From: Candidatus Levyibacteriota bacterium
Lineage (GTDB): Bacteria > Patescibacteriota > Microgenomatia > Levybacterales > UBA12049
Length of the DNA: 14,080 bases
Assembly: GCA_023245515.1 (NCBI GenBank)
Contig: JAHFKE010000029.1
Coordinates: 1 to 14,080, forward strand
Direction of reading: 5' to 3'
Numbering within the stretch: position 1 is the stretch's first letter; each line of letters begins with the position of its first letter. Made by a program: the position numbers and the translations under genes. Below are positions 5,583-12,305 of the stretch, piece after piece. Under the pieces are notes generated by a model. That model was not told the DNA's origin, ran no database searches, and was given only the letters and a program-made list of their open reading frames with translations.

Positions 5583-6554
5583 ATGCCTCGCCAAGAAAGA
5601 CCAGAACCCCTAGACATCTTAGCGCTTATAAATGGCGCATTGGAAGCTTCAGGTGTAGACGTATCTAAAGAGGTTTTTAAGCCTGTTGGTTTTGAGGCGG
5701 TACGGTTGGTGAGTGAGCGCATATTTCGCATAGGCACAGATAAGGAAAAGGAGGATCTCACGCATCTGAAAGACACTGCATCAATCCTCGTAAGAGCACA
5801 ATCAGATGGTGCGCATTTCCCTCAAAGCGAAGGTGTGCGAGAGAAATTTGATTCGGTAGCAGCCCTCTATAAAGACTATACTGCAAAATATCCGGAAGGT
5901 AATAAGACGAAGCAATCTAATACTGCATATCAAAGAGTGGGTATAGCATATAGAGAATTTAGAAGTCAGGCTCTTTCTCATATTTTCTCTGTGGAACCTG
6001 ACGCACTTCCTGAGGGTATTCGTGATCAAGTTGCCACTATGCGTGCGCAATATGACGCTATAGCAGCAGTAGAGAAGCCGCCTGTAGAAAGAAAAAGTTC
6101 AGAAGATATTTTGGTGATGATTGATGGGGTCATGCCCAAGGATCCTTTTAGCCTAGATGAGGTGAGGGGTTTTACGGCCTGGATGCATCACAGTGGTGCA
6201 ACTTTTGAAGGTGGTAGTGAGGATCGTGATGAGATAACTCTCTTGAAGGACCGAGCTCTTGTTCTCGTGGTTGATCCGCTTGTCAAATCAGTTGATAGAC
6301 AGGAGAGGAAGTATTTCCCCGGTACTGAAGCGCTGCGAAGAGAGCTCGTCTCTATAATGAAAGAGGCGCATGGAGAGAGTCTTAATTCGCAAAAGTATAT
6401 CGAATTTAGGAATAAAGCGCTCTCGCATGCTTTACTGGCTAACCCCGATGAATTTGATGAGCCGGTGGCAAACGCTTTGTCTTCTTTCAGGGAGCGATAC
6501 GGAGCTGTAGAGGAAAAGTATCGGGATCGCTATATGCGACGCAAAAAATCCTAA
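5583..6554 (+). CDS. Hypothetical protein built of two copies of one ~150-residue unit
   Basis: I do not recognise this family. The start at 5583 (MPRQERPEPLD) is chosen over the in-frame upstream TTG at 5520 because a -10 box ends 10 bases before it. The 323-residue product is soluble, charged and mostly helical in appearance, with no signal peptide, membrane helix or Cys cluster. It contains an internal duplication. Unit 1 (about 11-163) and unit 2 (about 175-291) align at DILALING/DILVMIDG, HLKDTASILV/LLKDRALVLV, YREFRSQALSH/YIEFRNKALSH and MRAQYDAI/FRERYGAV. The tail is basic (RYMRRKKS). A 50-base gap with its own promoter separates it from galU, so the two need not be related in function. 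The coding sequence itself looks genuine. Confidence 0.8.
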   Translation: MPRQERPEPLDILALINGALEASGVDVSKEVFKPVGFEAVRLVSERIFRIGTDKEKEDLTHLKDTASILVRAQSDGAHFPQSEGVREKFDSVAALYKDYTAKYPEGNKTKQSNTAYQRVGIAYREFRSQALSHIFSVEPDALPEGIRDQVATMRAQYDAIAAVEKPPVERKSSEDILVMIDGVMPKDPFSLDEVRGFTAWMHHSGATFEGGSEDRDEITLLKDRALVLVVDPLVKSVDRQERKYFPGTEALRRELVSIMKEAHGESLNSQKYIEFRNKALSHALLANPDEFDEPVANALSSFRERYGAVEEKYRDRYMRRKKS

Positions 6555-6568
6555 AGCCCAACGACGTA

Positions 6569-6598
6569 TAGACAGAGGAGTGATAACCTGATTATAAT
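6569..6598 (+). promoter_or_regulatory. Promoter of the galU-like gene
   Basis: TAGACA (6569-6574) and a perfect TATAAT (6593-6598) are 18 bases apart, entirely inside the 50-base gap. The -10 box ends 6 bases before the ATG at 6605, predicting a transcript that starts at the AUG. Confidence 0.8.
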
Positions 6599-6604
6599 AA
6601 GCAT

Positions 6605-7501
6605 ATGATTAAAAAGATTCGTAAAGCGGTGATACCGGCAGCTGGGTTTGGGACTCGCTTTTTACCCCAGACAAAGGCCATGCCTAAAGAGATGCTCCCC
6701 GTGGTAGACAAGCCGATTATTCAATATATCGTTGAGGAATTAGTTGAGGCTGGAATTGAGGATATTATCATTGTCACAGGGTATCATAAGCGTACTATTG
6801 AGGATCACTTTGACAGGCCCAGTATGGAGCTTGTTGAGAATCTCCGCATGGGAGGGGAAAAGAAATTGCCACTTCTTCAGCAAATTGAAAGGGTCTCTGA
6901 GATGGCAAACTTTTTTTACGTCAGACAAAAGGGGCCTTACGGGAACGGAACGCCGCTTATGAATGTAAGGAAGATTATTGGTGATGAGCCCTTTATCTAT
7001 ACCTGGAGTGATGACTTTATCAAAGCAGCGCCAAAATCGAGATTCCAGCAGATGATTGAGCTTTATGAAGAATATGGCTGTAGTGTTCTTCCTGGTGTGC
7101 GAGCAGTGCATGATGATGATTATGATCGTTATGGATTTGCTGGTGGCAAGGAAATCCGCCATGGCTTGATTGATGTAACAACGCTTATAGAGAAACCAGG
7201 CAAGAGAAATGCTCCTTCTCAGCTGGCGACAGTTACCGGGGCACTTTTTACTCCTGATATTTTTGACTATTTAGACAGAGCATTAGGCAATCTCGGAGAA
7301 GGGGATGAGTTGTATTATAACGATATGCTCAAGCTAATGCTTGATGATGGCAAGAGGATGATTGCTTGCGAGATAAAGGATGGGAAATATTATGATACGG
7401 GAAACAAGCTTGAATATGTGAAGACTGTGGTCGAATTCGCACTTGAACACCCTGATATCAGCGGCGATTTCCGCGACTTCCTCAAAAGCTTAAAGGTATA
7501 A
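6605..7501 (+). CDS. galU: GalU-like UTP-sugar-1-phosphate uridylyltransferase
   Basis: Enzymes of this family join UTP and glucose-1-phosphate to UDP-glucose for cell-surface glycans. The 298 residues match GalU in length. Motifs: AAGFGTRFLPQTKAMPKEMLP nucleotide loop (about 12-32), VDKPIIQYIVEE (34-45), metal-site region TWSDD (133-137), IEKP (195-198) and DTGNKLEYVKTVVEF (264-278). Several pocket motifs differ from E. coli GalU: GNGTPL (113-118) for GLGHAV, TGALF (211-215) near the usual GRY, and YYNDML (237-242) where the family has QLTDAI. The fold and class are clear, but the sugar may not be glucose. PAP2 follows 10 bases after its stop codon. Confidence 0.88.
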   Translation: MIKKIRKAVIPAAGFGTRFLPQTKAMPKEMLPVVDKPIIQYIVEELVEAGIEDIIIVTGYHKRTIEDHFDRPSMELVENLRMGGEKKLPLLQQIERVSEMANFFYVRQKGPYGNGTPLMNVRKIIGDEPFIYTWSDDFIKAAPKSRFQQMIELYEEYGCSVLPGVRAVHDDDYDRYGFAGGKEIRHGLIDVTTLIEKPGKRNAPSQLATVTGALFTPDIFDYLDRALGNLGEGDELYYNDMLKLMLDDGKRMIACEIKDGKYYDTGNKLEYVKTVVEFALEHPDISGDFRDFLKSLKV

Positions 7502-7502
7502 T
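7497..7502 (+). promoter_or_regulatory. -10 box of the PAP2 gene, overlapping the galU stop codon
   Basis: A perfect TATAAT spans the galU TAA and ends 9 bases before the PAP2 ATG. No clear -35 box is present inside galU, so read-through from the galU promoter is equally possible. Confidence 0.5.
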
Positions 7503-7511
7503 CTTAGATCA

Positions 7512-8219
7512 ATGAATAAAAAATTATTTTTACTTCTCGGAGCTGTATTTTTCTTTATCCAATTTATCTTCTTTTCCTATTTGGTACATAGAGATGTTTT
7601 TATGGGCATTGATTTCAATACGACTGTTCGATTTCAGGACAAGATAAGTCATCGCTTTGATGAAAGCTTTTCAGTACTAAGTGAAGTAGGGAAGTTTGAA
7701 GTATCGCTGATTGTTTTAGTGGTGATCTTTCTCGTCTCGAGAAAATTTCTTGCGGGATTTATAGGCCTCATTTTATTTGCGGTATTTCATCTGATAGAGT
7801 TATACGGTAAGTTCTTTGTCAATCACCTTCCACCTCCCGAATTTCTCCTCAGAACAAAACATTTGGTGGATTTTCCGCAGTTCCATATACGGTCGGAAAA
7901 CTCCTATCCGTCGGGTCATGCGGGTCGAACTATCTTCATTTCTGCAATATTGATTGTATTGATTTGGCAGAACAAAAGAATAAATAGGAATATAAAAATT
8001 GTTCTTATACTATTGGTCTTTATGTACGATGCTGCGATGCTTGTTTCGCGTGTTTATCTGGGTGAGCATTGGCTGTCTGATGTGATCGGCGGGACGATTC
8101 TCGGTCTGTCCTTGGGGCTTTTGACCGGGGTCTTTTTGGCAGGAAAAGAAAAGAAAATAAAACCTCTTACAGGATTTAAAATTCCGAAGTTTAAAATTGA
8201 AATTAAAAAAGTCGAATAA
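7512..8219 (+). CDS. PAP2-family membrane lipid phosphatase
   Basis: PAP2 phosphatases remove phosphate from lipid phosphates such as undecaprenyl pyrophosphate or phosphatidic acid, at the outer face of the membrane. The 235 residues contain about five or six hydrophobic helices (starting at 4-25, 62-98, 140-152, 161-168 and 181-200). Motif 2 is YPSGHAGRT (132-140) and motif 3 is SRVYLGEHWLSD (169-180) with His176 and Asp180. Motif 1, normally KX6RP, reads K100-FFVNHL-PP, so the conserved Arg is replaced by Pro. The C terminus is a basic cytoplasmic tail (GKEKKIK onward). Placement directly after galU suggests envelope glycan or carrier-lipid metabolism (inference). Activity is likely but the motif 1 change leaves doubt. 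Confidence 0.88.
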   Translation: MNKKLFLLLGAVFFFIQFIFFSYLVHRDVFMGIDFNTTVRFQDKISHRFDESFSVLSEVGKFEVSLIVLVVIFLVSRKFLAGFIGLILFAVFHLIELYGKFFVNHLPPPEFLLRTKHLVDFPQFHIRSENSYPSGHAGRTIFISAILIVLIWQNKRINRNIKIVLILLVFMYDAAMLVSRVYLGEHWLSDVIGGTILGLSLGLLTGVFLAGKEKKIKPLTGFKIPKFKIEIKKVE

Positions 8220-8284
8220 GGGATTGTTTGTCTTGCTGCGAAAACCTCAAATTACCTCACCGTCAATAAGTCTCATTGAAATTC

Positions 8285-10351
8285 TTAGTGAGTATAGGGG
8301 AGTGTTTGTAATAATTGCTTGAGGATTGCGATAAGACGGTTTATATAATCAGAAAGAGGATCTCCGCTACCGCCGTATGGTGGTTTGTTGGGTGTGATTG
8401 TCGGAGTGGGGCTATTCTGACTGCTCCCCGGGTTATTTATGACTATTGGTGGTAGCTGCGTAGGCTGTATCGTCGATGTCGGTATAGAGCTAGGCTGTAG
8501 TGTTACGCCTGGTTGAAGAGGTAGTGTCGTGGGTATCGCAGGCACGACTGTAGCAGTAGCGATTGGAGGAGTACTTGGTTGTGACGGACTTGTCGGACAT
8601 GCGCCGAGACAGAAAGGGCTTGGGAAGCCCGCGAAAGGTCCATTCGTAGGCTGTGCTCCTCCTGCTATGGTCGGTGATGGTATGTTAGTCGGGAAAGGAG
8701 AGGGGGTTGGGGTAGGTGAGGGTAGGATGATCCCCAGTGCTCTTGCTGCATTGATCCTTCCATAAGCCCAATATGTTCCTGTTCCAGGAATTTTGTCTGC
8801 GGTGTCGTAGAGCCTTTTTATAACGGCGGTATTACTTGTCCCGTAAGGACTTGCCCAGACAAGCGCAGCAATGCCACTTACCAAGGGTGTTGCCATAGAG
8901 GTACCTGAGAGATAGTCGTAGTTTTTAGCGAGACCAGGTTTTTTTACTTGCAATACATAGCTATGTGTGGGTAATGTCGAGAGTATATTTTCTCCGGGAG
9001 AAGTTAGTTTTACCCATGAGCCATATGTTGAGAAGTATGCTTTTTGATCTTGATTGTTAGTGGCTGTGACAGAAACGACATTACTGAAGGCGGCTGGATA
9101 GACAGGGGTACTATTGTCGTTGTTGCCTGCAGATGCGACCACAACAGCGCCTTTCTGGAAAGCGTAATCGGCTGCGTCTTTGATAATACTACTTGGATTT
9201 GTGGTTCCGGCGCTGACATTGATGACCTTTGCTCCATTATCGGCACTCCATGCTATAGATTCAGCCAGAATTGATTCGCTGGATAATCCGCTGTCATCCA
9301 TTCCTTTCACCACAATTAGTTGACATGCAGGGCAGGATCCTGCGACTCCAGCTGAATTATTTGTAACGGCGGCAATGATCCCTGCGATGTGTGTGCCGTG
9401 GCCGAATTCATCTTCAATACTATTTGTGATAAATACTTTTTGTGAAGCGATTTTTCCGGCGAGATCAGGATGATTCACGTTAATACCAGTATCAATAACT
9501 GCTACTTTTACCCCTGCTCCTTGTGAGATAGTCCATGCTGCCTCTACTTTTGCATCTGCACTTTGCTTTCCACCTGTGCCCAGAACGATTTGGCCGGTAT
9601 TTTTAAGGCTCCACTGGTTTTGATACAGCGGATCATTGGGGGCGGTGAGTGCATACACAAGATAATCTTCGATTACGTTCTCTATGTAGAGGTCATCACG
9701 GAGTTTTTGCATGACGGAGTCTTCTTCGGCTTTTGGCACCTCCAGAACAAAGCGATTTAAGGAGGTAATTTTTCTCATGATTTTCACGTTGTATAGTTTG
9801 AGATGTTCTGCTAGTTGTTCATCAGAGATATCCGGCTTTACTTTAATGATCACTTCTCCCTCAATCGGTTTTGGTTTTTGAGGGAGAGAGGGTGGTACGT
9901 AGCTTTGTTCGACCGATGTGGGTGTTGGTTGTATTGGATGATATTCTACCTGTTTTTTCAGGTTTTGCGTTAAGGCGTAGATGCCATAGAGCAAAAGTAT
10001 CAGCGCAAGAATAATACCAATAATGATAAAGAGAAGGGTATGCGAGCGGCGTTTGAAGTGTTGTACCTCAGGCGGTGGGGGCGGCGGCTCTATTGGCGGC
10101 TCCGGTTTTAGGGTCGGTTTGGTACTTTGTGTCGGTTGTTGTGGTTGGGCAACAAGTTGTATTGGTAGGATTGCTTGCGGTGGGACAGGAGGAGGTGCTT
10201 GTATTGGTTCCGGCGCTGGTGCTGCAGGTGTAGGCGGCTGAATTTGTGTCGGTGCCGCTTGAATTGGGGCCGGCTGAGATTGAGTCGTTGGCTCCGTTGG
10301 AGTCGGAGATGACGATGGTGGTGCTAAAGTGGGATCTTGGTCGTTATTCAT
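8285..10351 (-). CDS. Membrane-anchored subtilisin-like serine protease (S8 family)
   Basis: The start at 10351 (MNNDQDPTLAPP) is preferred to the longer frame from 10450, because TTGACA-N17-TACCAT ends 9 bases before it; the product is then 688 residues. Order: Pro/Gln/Thr-rich N-terminal region (8-94), basic FKRRSH, one transmembrane helix (about 104-127), a linker, a fervidolysin-like prodomain (GEVIIKVKPDISDEQLAEHL, from 165), and the S8 catalytic domain (about 270-540). Catalytic residues are Asp287 in AVIDTGI, His318 in GHGTHIAG, oxyanion Asn410 in ASAGNN and Ser485 in SGTSMATP. A Pro/Thr/Ser-rich tail of about 140 residues follows, ending in a short amphipathic helix (DYINRLIAILKQLLQ). 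The topology implies a cytoplasmic Pro-rich end and an external protease. Substrates are unknown. Confidence 0.93.
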   Translation of the reverse strand: MNNDQDPTLAPPSSSPTPTEPTTQSQPAPIQAAPTQIQPPTPAAPAPEPIQAPPPVPPQAILPIQLVAQPQQPTQSTKPTLKPEPPIEPPPPPPEVQHFKRRSHTLLFIIIGIILALILLLYGIYALTQNLKKQVEYHPIQPTPTSVEQSYVPPSLPQKPKPIEGEVIIKVKPDISDEQLAEHLKLYNVKIMRKITSLNRFVLEVPKAEEDSVMQKLRDDLYIENVIEDYLVYALTAPNDPLYQNQWSLKNTGQIVLGTGGKQSADAKVEAAWTISQGAGVKVAVIDTGINVNHPDLAGKIASQKVFITNSIEDEFGHGTHIAGIIAAVTNNSAGVAGSCPACQLIVVKGMDDSGLSSESILAESIAWSADNGAKVINVSAGTTNPSSIIKDAADYAFQKGAVVVASAGNNDNSTPVYPAAFSNVVSVTATNNQDQKAYFSTYGSWVKLTSPGENILSTLPTHSYVLQVKKPGLAKNYDYLSGTSMATPLVSGIAALVWASPYGTSNTAVIKRLYDTADKIPGTGTYWAYGRINAARALGIILPSPTPTPSPFPTNIPSPTIAGGAQPTNGPFAGFPSPFCLGACPTSPSQPSTPPIATATVVPAIPTTLPLQPGVTLQPSSIPTSTIQPTQLPPIVINNPGSSQNSPTPTITPNKPPYGGSGDPLSDYINRLIAILKQLLQTLPYTH

Positions 10352-10360
10352 ACTACTATA

Positions 10361-10389
10361 ATGGTAGAGAAAATTGAAGCTAGTGTCAA
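10361..10389 (-). promoter_or_regulatory. Promoter of the subtilisin gene; decides its start codon
   Basis: Perfect TTGACA (10389-10384) lies 17 bases from TACCAT (10366-10361), which ends 9 bases before the ATG at 10351. The site lies inside the longer reading frame that begins at 10450, so that longer start would not be transcribed from this promoter. Confidence 0.65.
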
Positions 10390-10462
10390 TTTGATAGAAT
10401 AGAAATATGCTTAACGAACTAAGTAATGCAAAGAGTTCAGTAAGCTTCACCTCTGAAATATA

Positions 10463-10471
10463 TGCTATACT
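10463..10471 (+). promoter_or_regulatory. Extended -10 promoter of the RNB nuclease gene
   Basis: TGCTATACT is a TG-N extended -10 element with one mismatch in the hexamer. It ends 12 bases before the ATG at 10484, giving a predicted leader of about 6 bases. No good -35 box is seen. Confidence 0.55.
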
Positions 10472-10483
10472 GGGCGTAAATTT

Positions 10484-11482
10484 ATGCCTCAGGTTGAAAA
10501 AAGAAATGCCTCATTTCCACTTCTAGCACAGCAAGAAGCTCGTGCAATCTCTTTTACTGATGATACTTTCAGGAGACGAAGGGTAGTTAGGGGATTTACT
10601 ATTGATGATGCCGATACATCGGATATGGATGATGCCATTTGGCTTGAAAAGAAAGGGAAAGGGTATGAGCTTACTGTTTCTATTGCTGATGTGACGGCTT
10701 TTGTGCCACTTGGTTCTGCCCTTGATAGGGAAGCATATGATCGGAAAGTCACGCTTTATTATCCCGATGATATGAGTAGCCCTATGTTTCCTGAGCGTTT
10801 ATCCAATGGCCTTTTTAGTCTCCAAGAGAAGCAAAGACGACCCACTGTTACTATCACTACAATATTTGATGAGAACCTTGAGAGAAGCGATCCGATTATT
10901 GCATTAACACAACTAGAGAGTGAGAGAAAATACAGCTATGAAGACATCAATGAAGCGTTGAATGATAGTGGTAATAATCTACATGCTTCTATGACTGACT
11001 ATGCTGATTTGGCAAATAACTTACGGGAAAAAAGAAAAAAGGATGGAGGACTTATTTTTTCCAAATCACAGAGAAAAGGGAAGGCATCAATTATCATAGA
11101 AGAATTCATGGTAGCTACGAATGTTTCGATGGGAACATATCTTTCCGATCATGACATGCCGGCACTCTATAGAAATCATTTAAAGCGTTTAGATAAAAAA
11201 GCGATTAAGGCTCTAATCGCAGAAATAGAGGCCAGTCAGGATGATGCTTCTCAAAGTGAAAAACCTAAATTGGATAATAAGCTGTTAGGTAAGGCGGTTT
11301 ATTGTCCCAGTAATGAGGGGCATTCGGCACTGAGGACGTATAGCTATATGCATGGGACGTCTCCTATTCGTCGTTATGCAGATATTGTGAATCATCGTGG
11401 GATTCATGCAGTTTACTTTGGAGAGGAGCCCCCATATTCCTATGACGATTTGGTGATCATGAGTGATCACCTCAATTCATAA
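10484..11482 (+). CDS. Stand-alone RNB-domain exoribonuclease (RNase II/R catalytic domain only)
   Basis: RNB enzymes degrade RNA 3' to 5'. The 332 residues cover only the catalytic domain. The four metal-binding Asp of RNase II are spaced exactly as in the family (0, +6, +8, +9): Asp41, Asp47, Asp49, Asp50 in TIDDADTSDMDDAI. Also seen are VSIADVTAFVPLG, PERLSNGLFSL, SIIIEEFMVATN, MPALYRNH and SPIRRYADIVNHR (293-305) with the catalytic Arg pair. The N-terminal cold-shock domains and C-terminal S1 domain of RNase II/R (usually 640-800 residues) are absent. The frame ends at SDHLNS, just where the family normally continues into a helix leading to S1. The -10 box of the next gene begins 7 bases after the stop codon. 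It may be a naturally minimal nuclease or a truncated gene; intact catalytic motifs favour the former. Confidence 0.88.
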   Translation: MPQVEKRNASFPLLAQQEARAISFTDDTFRRRRVVRGFTIDDADTSDMDDAIWLEKKGKGYELTVSIADVTAFVPLGSALDREAYDRKVTLYYPDDMSSPMFPERLSNGLFSLQEKQRRPTVTITTIFDENLERSDPIIALTQLESERKYSYEDINEALNDSGNNLHASMTDYADLANNLREKRKKDGGLIFSKSQRKGKASIIIEEFMVATNVSMGTYLSDHDMPALYRNHLKRLDKKAIKALIAEIEASQDDASQSEKPKLDNKLLGKAVYCPSNEGHSALRTYSYMHGTSPIRRYADIVNHRGIHAVYFGEEPPYSYDDLVIMSDHLNS

Positions 11483-11488
11483 ATGCTG

Positions 11489-11494
11489 TATAAT
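11489..11494 (+). promoter_or_regulatory. -10 box of the FMN reductase-like gene; decides its start codon
   Basis: A perfect TATAAT ends 7 bases before the ATG at 11502. It lies inside the longer in-frame reading from GTG 11463, so the shorter start is preferred. No clear -35 box is visible. Confidence 0.6.
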
Positions 11495-11501
11495 AGCTTT
11501 T

Positions 11502-12068
11502 ATGGGAAAGTTATTCATTCCAATTCTTTTAGGGACCACCAGACCACAACAAGAGTCAGCCAAAGTTGCTAAGCTAATTGAGAAAGTGGGTAAGACTATT
11601 TCCAGAATTGAAGTCCAGCTCGTTGATCCTCGTGATTATCACTTCCCATTTGATGGCAATGATCCAGAGAATACAGATCCGCGTTATTCTGCACTTACAG
11701 AAAAAGCAGATGGATTTTTTATCGTGACACCTGAATACAATCATAGTTTTCCTGGGACGTTAAAACGTATGCTTGATAGCGAACTGAAAAATTATATCCA
11801 TAAACCTGTTGCTTTTGCAGGTGTTTCAAATGGGATTTTCGGGGGAGCACGTGCGATTGAATCACTTGTGAATACAGTCAGAGAAATGGGTCTTGCCGCG
11901 ACATTTTCAGATGTGTATTTCCCACAGGTACATACGTTATTTGATGAGAAGGGGAATATAAAAGACGAAGGATATATAAAGCGTATTGAACGTGGGTATG
12001 AAGAGTTGATTTGGATGGCACAGTCTCTGAAATGGGGCCGCGAAAACCTCAAGAGTATTTACCATTAA
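11502..12068 (+). CDS. NADPH-dependent FMN reductase-like flavoprotein
   Basis: Members of this flavodoxin-fold family bind FMN and reduce flavins, quinones or azo compounds with NAD(P)H. From the chosen ATG the product is 188 residues, typical for the family. Visible features: first strand LFIPILLGTTRP followed by the phosphate-binding loop ending in ESAKVAKLI, the central TPEYNHSFPGTLKRMLD motif (usual form PEYNxSxPGxLKNxID), and SNGIFGGARAIESL, which lines the flavin. The 13 additional residues from GTG 11463 (MITSIHKCC...) resemble no flavoprotein start. The true substrate cannot be told; chromate or quinone reductases look the same at this level. It is the last gene before the structured repeat at 12079. 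Confidence 0.88.
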   Translation: MGKLFIPILLGTTRPQQESAKVAKLIEKVGKTISRIEVQLVDPRDYHFPFDGNDPENTDPRYSALTEKADGFFIVTPEYNHSFPGTLKRMLDSELKNYIHKPVAFAGVSNGIFGGARAIESLVNTVREMGLAATFSDVYFPQVHTLFDEKGNIKDEGYIKRIERGYEELIWMAQSLKWGRENLKSIYH

Positions 12069-12078
12069 ATATTTTTTT

Positions 12079-12255
12079 GTACTTTTTGCCGAAAAAGTAC
12101 CAAAACTCTTTGCAATGAAAGTCGGCCTATTTTGTTTGCTCACTATCGGGGGATTGTCCGCCCCCTCCAGCACTCGCCTTCGGCTCGACTGGGACTCACC
12201 CTAATACGCTCGCTTCACAAAAAACTTAACGGCCTTTGTTTCACATTGCAAAAAG
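12079..12255. repeat. Structured non-coding repeat with terminal inverted repeats (MITE-like)
   Basis: The 237-base gap between the flavoprotein and the DNA glycosylase is mostly this element. It opens with a perfect palindrome, GTACTTTTT-GCCG-AAAAAGTAC (12079-12100). Then CTCTTTGCAATG (12106-12117) is matched in inverted orientation by CATTGCAAAAAG (12244-12255), 11 of 12 bases, with GGCC continuing inward on both sides. The core is GC-rich with nested stems: GGGGG/CCCCC (12148-12152, 12161-12165) and GCC-TTC-GGC (12176-12184). It has no credible coding sequence. T-tracts are not placed as in an intrinsic terminator. The gap after 12255 holds only the glycosylase promoter. Confidence 0.65.
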
Positions 12256-12290
12256 ATTAAGATTATGGCTTTAGTTTCAAATGAAAAATT

Positions 12291-12299
12291 TGTTAATAT
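12291..12299 (+). promoter_or_regulatory. Extended -10 promoter of the DNA glycosylase gene
   Basis: TGTTAATAT (TG-N-TAATAT) ends 6 bases before the ATG at 12306. The hexamer matches consensus in 4 of 6 positions and no -35 box is clear. Confidence 0.45.
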
Positions 12300-12305
12300 G
12301 AATAT

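Noticed and set aside
8220..8284. Bidirectional terminator between the convergent PAP2 and subtilisin genes
   Set aside because: Only short scattered complementarities (CTCAC/GTGAG far apart), with no compact GC stem and U-tract.
10352..10450. 33-codon N-terminal extension of the subtilisin resembling a signal peptide
   Set aside because: It contains the TTGACA-N17-TACCAT promoter that fits the start at 10351, and the protein already has a membrane helix further on.
11463..11501. 13-codon GTG-start extension of the FMN reductase-like protein
   Set aside because: It overlaps the end of the RNB gene and the TATAAT box, and its residues do not resemble the family's start.
12079..12100. Palindrome as an intrinsic terminator of the flavoprotein gene
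   Set aside because: On neither strand is the stem followed by a T-tract; the T-run lies on the wrong side.
11937..12173. Minus-strand reading frame across the flavoprotein end and the structured repeat
   Set aside because: It is a by-product of overlapping the true gene and the non-coding repeat; no protein features.
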